This document shows positions 51,340 through 58,404 of a stretch of 64,000 nt of DNA, piece by piece. The notes below the pieces were generated by a model that was not told the origin of the DNA, ran no database searches, and saw only the letters and a program-made list of their open reading frames with translations. The DNA is taken from contig JAZRGV010000062.1 in the NCBI GenBank assembly GCA_045644465.1, forward strand, positions 1 through 64,000, given 5' to 3'. Both the position numbers and the translations under genes were made by a program. Source of the DNA: HGM04593 sp045644465. GTDB lineage: Bacteria > Bacteroidota > Bacteroidia > Bacteroidales > Bacteroidaceae. Numbering within the stretch: position 1 is the first letter of the stretch; each line of letters opens with the position of its first letter.

Positions 51340-52794
51340 TCACTTAATCACAACTTTATGGCCGTTCACGATGTAGATGCCCTTCTCGGCCTTCTCTACG
51401 CGGCGACCCATGAGATCGTAGACAACTGTTGAGCCTTGAGCCTCGACCTGTTCGATGCCAGTGGTGGCTTCCCCTGCTTGCACAGTTACTACGCAAGTAG
51501 CTTCTTTGCCACTGGCGGTAGCGGTGATGGTGGCAGTACCTTCGGCTACTGCTGTAACGACACCATTCTCATCTACGGTAGCCACTTCGGCATTTGATGT
51601 GCTCCATGCAACAGTCTTGTCGGTAGCATCATCAGGAGCTACAGTAGCGGTGAGTGCAAGCGTTTCACCTTCGGTGAGGGTGGCTGTGGTTTGGTCAAGT
51701 GTAATACCTGTTACAGTCACCTCGGGCATTGCCTGAATGTTGGTAAAGTCCATCCATATTTCCGCTGCCTGATAGGCCTCTACTGCGCTTGCGGGCACAT
51801 ACACGGGAATAGACTTGTTCACAAAAACGAATGTATTGCTACCACCACAAGTAGGAGGAGTAGTCGCCTTGCAAGTAATAGAAGTAAGTTTTGCACAACC
51901 ATTAAAAGCATTATTTTCAATACTTTCCACACTTGTAGGAAGAGTGAGAGTTTCAAGATTGCCACAATCTCTGAAAGCATACTGCCCAACACCCGTCACT
52001 CCTTCAGAAAGAATCACAGAAGTAATACCATTTAGCTCATAAAAAGCGTAATCTTTTACGGCTGTCACTGTACCGGGGATAGTGAGTTCTGTTACAAGAG
52101 TGCCATTCAAATAAAGGTTAGTAGCATATTGAAGTGGGGTATCGTCCCTAAAACCTACAGAGATATTACACCAAGCCTCTACGCTACTGATATAAACATC
52201 TGTAAGCGACTCACAAAATTTGAAAGCACCGCTTCCAAAACTTGTCACACTCGCAGGAATTGTGATAGAGGCAAGAATATCGCAACCGTAGAATGTTTGG
52301 TCTCCAATACTTGTTATGCCCTCGGGGATAACGATAGAGGTAAGGGCACAATCACGAAAGGCATAAGCTCCGATACTTTCCATACTTTCCGGAAGGGTGA
52401 CAGATGCGAGCTTTGTACATCCATTGAAAGCAGATGTACCAATACTTGATACATTTTCAGGAACGGAAATGGCAGTAAGCTCGCCACTTTGATAAAAAGC
52501 ATAATTACCAATGCTTGTCAAGCTGTTGGGGAGGTTTACAGCATTAAGTTCACTACATTCACGGAAAGCATTCTGTCCAATACTCGTCACGCTATACTCC
52601 ACCTCATCCATTGTTACAGTAGGAGGGATTGTGACTTCACCTGTATACTTTGTGGTTCCGTCAGGATTGCGTGTTACCTCGGCTTGACCAGTTCCTGCGG
52701 TCAGTACATACCAGATACCCTCAATCTCTACTGTCTGTGCACTTGCCAACAGGGGCAACAATGCAGTAAAAATAAATAGTAAATGTTTTTTCAT
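51340..52794 (-). CDS. BspA-like LRR protein with BIG_2 domain and C-terminal sorting-like tail
   Basis: 484 aa. Signal peptide ending LASAQ. Residues ~20-70 form a beta-rich lead-in (EIEGIWYVLTAGTGQAEVTR). About 70-340 are LRR_5 repeats (SVTSIGQNAFRECSELNAVN, SLTSIGNYAFYQSGELTAIS). About 355-440 are a BIG_2 Ig-like domain (VTGITLDQTTATLTEGETLA, VATVDENGVVTAVAEGTATI). The tail VVYDLMGRRVEKAEKGIYIVNGHK matches the end of the GH123-GH33 protein. Surface adhesin type. Its repeats are more diverged than in the LRR gene at 1-719. Confidence 0.9.
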   Translation of the reverse strand: MKKHLLFIFTALLPLLASAQTVEIEGIWYVLTAGTGQAEVTRNPDGTTKYTGEVTIPPTVTMDEVEYSVTSIGQNAFRECSELNAVNLPNSLTSIGNYAFYQSGELTAISVPENVSSIGTSAFNGCTKLASVTLPESMESIGAYAFRDCALTSIVIPEGITSIGDQTFYGCDILASITIPASVTSFGSGAFKFCESLTDVYISSVEAWCNISVGFRDDTPLQYATNLYLNGTLVTELTIPGTVTAVKDYAFYELNGITSVILSEGVTGVGQYAFRDCGNLETLTLPTSVESIENNAFNGCAKLTSITCKATTPPTCGGSNTFVFVNKSIPVYVPASAVEAYQAAEIWMDFTNIQAMPEVTVTGITLDQTTATLTEGETLALTATVAPDDATDKTVAWSTSNAEVATVDENGVVTAVAEGTATITATASGKEATCVVTVQAGEATTGIEQVEAQGSTVVYDLMGRRVEKAEKGIYIVNGHKVVIK

Positions 52795-53189
52795 ACTCTC
52801 TAATTTTTTGTTGTTAGTAATATGTTTGTTTTCTCTGTTTTTTATCGTTTTGAAAGTCGGAGAAATGATTCTGCAAGACTAAACTAAAGAACTATCACCA
52901 AACTCCCCACATCTGTAGCTTCCATTCCCACGTTTCAAATATATAAATAACTTTCTACCCCCCCCATTATTAACATACTTTAACTTTCCTTTACCGTAAT
53001 TATGTGCCGAAAGAGGCGAAATCGGGAGAAATGGTACAGTTTTGCAAGGGAATCGAGCCATTTCACGCTGTTTCGGGCAGGTGAGTTTTCATAAAACGAG
53101 ATTACAGGATGAGAGAAGAGGCAGGAGGCATCCCGCCCCACGCATCAAGAGTGACATGTACTAAATAAGTTGACACAACAAAAAAAGTT
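52795..53189. other. Gene-free region upstream of the BspA-like gene
   Basis: No coding frame stands out. It contains a run of eight C (52958-52965) about 165 bases before the BspA-like gene, a GC-richer stretch 53040-53140, and ACTAAATAAGTTGACACAAC (53160-53179), which looks like the end of an insertion sequence next to the transposase remnant. No clear promoter box for the BspA-like gene. Confidence 0.5.
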
Positions 53190-53330
53190 ATGTCACGAAC
53201 AATTAGTACTTCTCTTCGTCTGGAGATTGTGGGCGTTTACTACCACAGTAACATGAAAAAGTCGGATATTTGTAAGAAATATGGGATATCGCTTGCCACC
53301 TTGTACCGCATTCGTCACAACACGATATGA
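53190..53330 (+). pseudogene. Truncated IS3-type OrfA (transposase HTH fragment)
   Basis: 46 codons: a helix-turn-helix MSRTISTSLRLEIVGVYYHS, then NMKKSDICKKYGISLATLYR, of the OrfA type, ending in a stop after about half the normal length. No OrfB follows. A remnant of an insertion event, preceded by an IS-end-like sequence. Confidence 0.6.
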
Positions 53331-53380
53331 TAGTGTTATAAATATATAATTAAAGGTGTCTAAACCTATATATAACTATA

Positions 53381-53512
53381 ATGTCTTGTTGTATCATCAT
53401 AGATGAAACGACTATCGAAAAAGGTAATGCAATTCTTGAGATTGGGTTTTCAAAAGGCCCTATTGCTATAGTAAAAATTGGCGAAAAGAGTGTAGAGATA
53501 AAAGTTGATTAA
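53381..53512 (+). CDS. Small 43-aa ORF, unknown
   Basis: MSCCIIIDETTIEKGNAILE followed by a beta-type IGFSKGPIAIVKIGEK segment. No signal peptide. It is preceded by an AT-rich stretch and followed 15 bases later by a good terminator with no other gene in between, which is the main argument that it is expressed. It may also be part of the mobile remnant. Confidence 0.4.
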   Translation: MSCCIIIDETTIEKGNAILEIGFSKGPIAIVKIGEKSVEIKVD

Positions 53513-53526
53513 ACATAAACAGACTT

Positions 53527-53566
53527 AAATCTGCACCATTTCATTCGAAGCGGTGCAGATTTTTTT
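53527..53566 (+). terminator. Intrinsic terminator after the 43-aa ORF
   Basis: AAATCTGCACC/GGTGCAGATTT (53527-53537, 53552-53562) with a 14-nt loop and a T7 tract. Confidence 0.85.
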
Positions 53567-53597
53567 ATTATGTGGCATAAAATAGGTGAAAATGAAT

Positions 53598-53605
53598 TAA
53601 CTTTG
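53598..53605 (+). promoter_or_regulatory. -7 box of the PASTA-rluD pair
   Basis: TAACTTTG, 19 bases before the ATG at 53624. The -33 TTG is not clear. Confidence 0.5.
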
Positions 53606-53623
53606 CCACATAAGCGATATAAT

Positions 53624-54244
53624 ATGAAAAAAGCCGGTTCACAAAAGAAAAATAGTAAGAAGAGCAAGAAAAGAACATTGAAGGTGGTGGTTATAAATCT
53701 GCTTGCCATGTTGGCTGTGGTGGTGATTGTTCCAACGATTGTTCTTGCTTGGCTCGACAGTTATACCAACCATGGCGAGGCTTGCCGTGTGCCCGATATT
53801 TGTGGCATGCAACTCGATGAAGCAAAGGAGTTGTTGCGTAGCCAAAACCTCGACCTTGAAATTGTTGATTACAAATATAAGAAAGGGGCTGCAGAGAATG
53901 AGGTGGTAGAGCAACGTCCTGTGGCAAATGCTCTTGTTAAGGAGGGACGCAAGATTATGCTTGTGATGAATTCTCTTAACAAACCAATGGTTACGTTGCC
54001 GAGCGTTACTGATAACTGCTCGCTGCGCGAAGCCGAGGCACGCCTGAAGGCATCGGGCTTTGTTGTTTCGGGTATCCTGCAGCAGGATGGCGAAAAGGAC
54101 TGGGTATATTCGGTACTATGTAATGGTAAGGAACTCTATAATGGCGAGAGTGTTGCTCGTGGCTCGAACCTTGTTCTTGTTGTGGGTAACGGCAACAGGC
54201 CTGCGCGTAAGGAGTCGGTAATTGACGAGGATTATTTTGAATAA
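53624..54244 (+). CDS. Membrane-anchored PASTA-domain protein
   Basis: 206 aa from the ATG at 53624. A basic cytoplasmic tail (QKKNSKKSKKRTLK), one membrane helix (about 22-44), and two extracytoplasmic PASTA domains (CRVPDICGMQLDEAKELLRS, VTLPSVTDNCSLREAEARLK). PASTA domains bind peptidoglycan stem peptides or beta-lactams. There is no kinase or penicillin-binding domain attached. Probably co-transcribed with rluD, which starts 4 bases after its stop. Confidence 0.85.
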   Translation: MKKAGSQKKNSKKSKKRTLKVVVINLLAMLAVVVIVPTIVLAWLDSYTNHGEACRVPDICGMQLDEAKELLRSQNLDLEIVDYKYKKGAAENEVVEQRPVANALVKEGRKIMLVMNSLNKPMVTLPSVTDNCSLREAEARLKASGFVVSGILQQDGEKDWVYSVLCNGKELYNGESVARGSNLVLVVGNGNRPARKESVIDEDYFE

Positions 54245-54247
54245 CCG

Positions 54248-55318
54248 ATGAGAGAGTTCGACAGCATAGAGGATTTGGACATCGATGAGGGGCTCGAAGC
54301 AGAGGAGTCGCTTTTTCGTGAGGTGCATATAACAGTCGATAAGGGGCAGTCGCCTGTGCGTATCGACAAATTTCTAATCGACCATCTTGCCAATACATCA
54401 CGCAACAAGATACAGCAGGCTGCCGATGCGGGTGCCATAAAGGTAAACGGTAAAGTTGTAAAGAGCAACTACAAAGTTAAGCCGCTCGAAGAGGTTGTTA
54501 TAACATATAACACTCCAGCCTATGACAATACTATCGTTCCCGAGGATATACCTCTCGATGTGGTGTATGAAGACGATGCTCTGATGGTAATCAACAAACC
54601 TGCAGGCCTGGTAGTGCATCCGGGCTGCGGAAATACTCATGGCACGCTCATCAATGCTGTTGCGTGGCATCTTAAAGACGATCCGGATTTTGATCCTAAC
54701 GATCCCCAGGTGGGCTTGGTGCACAGAATAGATAAGAACACCTCGGGTCTCATTGTTGTTGCAAAGACAGCCTTTGCCAAAGCGCATCTTGGATTGCAAT
54801 TTTTTAACAAAACCACCAAACGAACATATAACGCGGTGGTGTGGGGTAATATAAAAGAAGATACAGGTACTGTCGTCGGAAACATCACACGTAACCCACG
54901 CAACAGGTTGCAGATGTGTGTGTCGCCCGATGACTCTATAGGCAAGCATGCGGTAACGCATTATAAAGTGCTTGAACGCTTGAGTTATGTATCTTTGGTG
55001 GAATGTAATCTTGAAACGGGACGTACGCACCAGATAAGAGTGCATATGAAGCATATCGGTCACATACTGTTCAATGATGATGTGTATGGCGGCGATGAGA
55101 TATTAAAAGGTACAAACTTCAGTAAGTACAGCCAATTTGTGCGTAACTGTTTCAAGCTATGTCCGCGTCAGGCTCTTCACGCAAAGACTTTGGGCTTTGT
55201 GCATCCTGTTACAGGCGAGATGATGTTCTTCGACTCGGAACTGCCAACCGATTTTGTCTCAATGGTTGAAGCTTGGCGCCGTTACTCGAGTGCAAGTGCA
55301 AGTTATATGGGAGAATGA
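54248..55318 (+). CDS. rluD: 23S rRNA pseudouridine synthase RluD-type
   Basis: 356 aa. An N-terminal S4 RNA-binding domain (VRIDKFLIDHLANTSRNKIQ, about 40-85), then the catalytic domain: YEDDALMVINKPAGLVVHPG, HRIDKNTSGLIVVAKT with the catalytic Asp, and GRTHQIRVHMKHIGHILFND. Expected to modify helix 69 uridines of 23S rRNA. It has an acidic N-terminal extension of ~30 residues. Normal size for RluD. Confidence 0.94.
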   Translation: MREFDSIEDLDIDEGLEAEESLFREVHITVDKGQSPVRIDKFLIDHLANTSRNKIQQAADAGAIKVNGKVVKSNYKVKPLEEVVITYNTPAYDNTIVPEDIPLDVVYEDDALMVINKPAGLVVHPGCGNTHGTLINAVAWHLKDDPDFDPNDPQVGLVHRIDKNTSGLIVVAKTAFAKAHLGLQFFNKTTKRTYNAVVWGNIKEDTGTVVGNITRNPRNRLQMCVSPDDSIGKHAVTHYKVLERLSYVSLVECNLETGRTHQIRVHMKHIGHILFNDDVYGGDEILKGTNFSKYSQFVRNCFKLCPRQALHAKTLGFVHPVTGEMMFFDSELPTDFVSMVEAWRRYSSASASYMGE

Positions 55319-55323
55319 AACAT

Positions 55324-55375
55324 GGAAGTAAAACCAAAAAGACACCCTGCCGGGTGTCTTTTTGGTTTTACTTCC
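55324..55375. terminator. Perfect 24-bp-arm terminator between rluD and the GH25 gene
   Basis: Arms 55324-55347 and 55352-55375, loop TGCC; core GACACCC/GGGTGTC flanked by A-rich and T-rich arms. Between convergent genes, so probably bidirectional. Confidence 0.9.
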
Positions 55376-55423
55376 AGCAACAATATAGCTGTTGCTCCAA
55401 ATGTCTATGTCATCCTTATTACC

Positions 55424-56275
55424 TTATCTCTTCTTGAAATTTTCGAATGTTTCGGGTGTGCCGTTGAAGATGTTTATGTCAACATTTCTACTTATACCGG
55501 GCAGGCGGCCACGGTCGGAACATTGCCAGAATGTCCATGTCTGGTTTACTTCGAGCGTGTCAACATAGTAGTGGGCAATCCAAGTGGGGAAGCGTTCAAA
55601 ATATTTGTCGTTGAGGTAACGCGCTTTGTACTTCTTGCCCGAATATATGATAGGCTTTATGCCGTAGTGTTCTTCTATTTTTGCAATGAAAATCTTGAGT
55701 TCCTGCAGGAACAATTCTTTGTTGGCCGGTTTCTCTTCTACATCGATAACCGGTGCGAGGTCGCCCTTTTCCAGTTTTACTGTCTTTGTGAACATTGTTG
55801 CCTGTTCCAGTCCTGTTGAGTGTGGGCTGAAGTAGTGGTATGCGCCTCGTGTGAAGCCGTGTTCTTTGGCTTTCTTCCAGTTGGTGTCGAACTGGGTGTC
55901 TTTGTGGTCGCTGCCTTCGCAGGCTTTCATATAGATGAATTGTATGGGGTTCTCTTTGGGGTTTTCTCTCTCAAACTTCTCCCAATTTATCTTACCCTGA
56001 TGGTGGGATATGTCAAGGCCATATATGTCGTATCCCTTAGGAATGCATGTCTCATAAATTTTTATTCCGTCGCATGTGGTGAAACGGAACAGTATCTGCT
56101 TGAACAGCAGATGGTAGGCTATGAACATAACGCATGATGACGCAAGTATTGCTATCAGGATATATTGCCAGTGTGGCATCTCTTTAGCACGCTTGCGTGA
56201 TGATGAACGGCGGGCGGAAGTGGTTTTCTTCCGTCCGCCGGTTGCTTTTATTGTAGTTTTTTTAGCTTTAGCCAT
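55424..56275 (-). CDS. GH25-family lysozyme-like protein, membrane-anchored
   Basis: 283 aa from the ATG at 56275. A very basic N-terminal tail (KKTTIKATGGRKKTTSARRS), a membrane helix (about 38-60), then a GH25 domain: YGLDISHHQGKINWEKF with the catalytic Asp, FIYMKACEGSDHKD, GAYHYFSPHSTG, APVIDVEEKP (D and E of the active site), and WTFWQCSDRGRLPGISRNVD. Cleaves the glycan strand of peptidoglycan; as a membrane protein it would act on the cell's own wall. Follows the PPi-PFK gene by 9 bases, so likely co-transcribed. Confidence 0.92.
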   Translation of the reverse strand: MAKAKKTTIKATGGRKKTTSARRSSSRKRAKEMPHWQYILIAILASSCVMFIAYHLLFKQILFRFTTCDGIKIYETCIPKGYDIYGLDISHHQGKINWEKFERENPKENPIQFIYMKACEGSDHKDTQFDTNWKKAKEHGFTRGAYHYFSPHSTGLEQATMFTKTVKLEKGDLAPVIDVEEKPANKELFLQELKIFIAKIEEHYGIKPIIYSGKKYKARYLNDKYFERFPTWIAHYYVDTLEVNQTWTFWQCSDRGRLPGISRNVDINIFNGTPETFENFKKR

Positions 56276-56284
56276 CAAAACCAA

Positions 56285-57931
56285 TTACTTCTGTTGCTCA
56301 AGAGCAAGAGTCTTGGTTGTCTGGTCGCAAACCTCTGTTGGTCCAAAGTACTGGATTGGGCCTGGATATACATAGCATGTCTCCTTAGCCCACTGCTCTC
56401 TGTTTGCAGCAAAGGTCTTGAAAGGTGCACCGTTAAGGTCAACGAGAGCCTTCTGGATAACAGGCTTCATCTCGCCATGACGACGCTCCATGTTCATCAT
56501 CATTGTGATGGGGATACCACCTGCAACCCATTCAGCAGCAGGAGCTGTTGTGTTGCGTACCGATGACATGTAACCTGTCTTGCCGGCAGCGATAAGCTGT
56601 GATGCGTTGTAACCAAGAGCGTAGCAGTAGTCGGCATCGTAGTTTGATGGAGCAGCGCAACGTCCCTCGTAACCGAAGAAGTGGTGCTGTGCGTTGAACT
56701 TGCCAACATACTTGCCTTCTGCCTTCCATGCTGCGAGCTTGTTTGCAACCATCTCCGACAACAACTTCTCTGTTTCGATGAGTGATACCTGTACGTTACC
56801 GTGTGGGTCGCGGTCCATTGTCAACTGGCGAGCAACACCTGCAGGGAGGCTTGCGTAAACCTCGGCGTTCTCTTTTGAGAGCTGATTGATGATGTACTGA
56901 CGCTGCTCCTCTGGTGCAACAGCTGCGTACTCCTCGCCCTTAACTGCCAAAAGGTCGTTAAGCTCAGCGATAAGAGCCTTCATTGCTGGAACGAACTCTA
57001 TCAAGCCCTCAGGGATAAGCACTGTACCGAAGTTGTTGCCTGCTGCAGCGCGGTCAGCAACTGCCTGTGCAATAGCGGTAACGATGTTGTCGAGTGAAAG
57101 AGCCTTCTGCTCAACCTCCTCCGAGATGATACAGTAGTTAGGCTGTGTCTGCAATGCACACTCAAGAGCGATGTGTGATGCTGAACGTCCCATCAACTTG
57201 ATGAAGTGCCAGTATTTCTGTGCTGAGTTACAGTCGCGCTGTATGTTACCGATAACCTCTGAATAAACCTTACATGCTGTGTCGAAACCGAATGATGTCT
57301 CAATGTAAGCGTTCTTCAAGTCGCCGTCGATAGTCTTTGGACAACCGATAACCTGAACACCTGTGTTCTTTGCTGCATAGTACTCAGCAAGTACACATGC
57401 GTTGGTGTTAGAGTCGTCACCACCGATGATTACAAGAGCCTTGATGTCGAGCTGCTTGATAATCTCAAGACCTTTGTCGAACTGCTCGGTCTTCTCGAGC
57501 TTTGTACGGCCTGAACCGATGATGTCGAAACCACCTGTGTTGCGGTACTCGTCCATAATCTCGGCTGTAATCTCCATGTGCTTGTGATCAACAAGACCAC
57601 CGGGGCCCATGAGGAAACCGTAAAGACGGCTGTTTGGGTTAAGCTTCTTTACGCCATCGAAAAGACCTGCGATAACGTTGTGACCGCCGGGAGCCTGACC
57701 TCCTGAAAGGATAACACCAACGTTGATAGCTGGATACTCCTGAGCTTCGCCACCTTTCTCGAATGTAACGATGGGCAAGCCATAAGTGTTAGGGAACATG
57801 GCCTTGATAGCCTCCTGGTCTGCTACCGACTCGGTTGCAGCACCCTCACAAAGTTTAACTGTCCCGGTAAGAGCCTGGGGAAGTTTGGGCTGATAAGCAG
57901 CCCTTGCTTTCTGCAATGCGCTAATTTTCAT
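56285..57931 (-). CDS. pfp: Diphosphate-fructose-6-phosphate 1-phosphotransferase
   Basis: 548 aa, the long (clade II) form. Reversible PPi-driven phosphorylation of fructose 6-phosphate. ILSGGQAPGGHNVIAGLFDG is the first motif; VIIGGDDSNTNAC (about 168-180) has Asp where ATP enzymes have Gly, the mark of PPi use; GCPKTIDGDLKNAYIETSFGFDTA includes the catalytic Asp; LMGRSASHIALECALQTQPN follows. It lets the organism use PPi in glycolysis or run the step backward. Strong codon bias. Confidence 0.95.
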   Translation of the reverse strand: MKISALQKARAAYQPKLPQALTGTVKLCEGAATESVADQEAIKAMFPNTYGLPIVTFEKGGEAQEYPAINVGVILSGGQAPGGHNVIAGLFDGVKKLNPNSRLYGFLMGPGGLVDHKHMEITAEIMDEYRNTGGFDIIGSGRTKLEKTEQFDKGLEIIKQLDIKALVIIGGDDSNTNACVLAEYYAAKNTGVQVIGCPKTIDGDLKNAYIETSFGFDTACKVYSEVIGNIQRDCNSAQKYWHFIKLMGRSASHIALECALQTQPNYCIISEEVEQKALSLDNIVTAIAQAVADRAAAGNNFGTVLIPEGLIEFVPAMKALIAELNDLLAVKGEEYAAVAPEEQRQYIINQLSKENAEVYASLPAGVARQLTMDRDPHGNVQVSLIETEKLLSEMVANKLAAWKAEGKYVGKFNAQHHFFGYEGRCAAPSNYDADYCYALGYNASQLIAAGKTGYMSSVRNTTAPAAEWVAGGIPITMMMNMERRHGEMKPVIQKALVDLNGAPFKTFAANREQWAKETCYVYPGPIQYFGPTEVCDQTTKTLALEQQK

Positions 57932-58062
57932 GTTAGTGAATATGTGTTTATTGTGTATAATGTTCTTTGGGCAAATTTCGCCATTTTTCGTGACATTTGA
58001 AAGAGCTTTTTATCTTTTTTATCGTAGAAGCATTAAAATATATCTATTTTCTTGTTGCGGTG

Positions 58063-58093
58063 TTGTTTATTTTGCACAGAATGTATATCTTTA
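58063..58093 (+). promoter_or_regulatory. Promoter of the 92-aa gene and amidase operon
   Basis: TTG (58063-58065), 20-bp spacer, TATCTTTA (58086-58093; last base differs from consensus), 28 bases before the ATG. Confidence 0.55.
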
Positions 58094-58120
58094 CAAATGT
58101 AATTCAAATAAAACAATATT

Positions 58121-58399
58121 ATGGCAAGTAGAAAGAATTTAAAGAAAGTTATTACATTTATTGTTGATGACTTGGCTACCGAGGCATTCTTTGCTTCTTA
58201 CGACGCAAACGGTGAAACCGAAGCGTGGGTTTCTTTATTCAATAGAATATTTAGCTTGAACAATGAATATATTGCTCGTGTAAATCATGTGGAACCGGGT
58301 ATGCCTGCAAAGAAATATTTCAATGCATTGTGCGACGCGTTCAATGCCGATGCAAAGGCTTTGCATGACGAAATAGTAGCATTGTCAAAGCCTGAATAA
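58121..58399 (+). CDS. Conserved small cytoplasmic protein, unknown
   Basis: 92 aa: MASRKNLKKVITFIVDDLAT at the start, then helical (EAWVSLFNRIFSLNNEYIARVNHVEP). No signal peptide or membrane segment. It reads like a helical-bundle protein with a conserved N-terminus. It lies 5 bases before the amidase gene, so the two are co-transcribed; whether it has a role in envelope work is unknown. Confidence 0.75.
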   Translation: MASRKNLKKVITFIVDDLATEAFFASYDANGETEAWVSLFNRIFSLNNEYIARVNHVEPGMPAKKYFNALCDAFNADAKALHDEIVALSKPE

Positions 58400-58404
58400 C
58401 AATT

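Noticed and set aside
52879..53061. Minus-strand 60-aa ORF upstream of the BspA-like gene
   Set aside because: No homologous pattern, includes the poly-C tract, and no ribosome-binding context.
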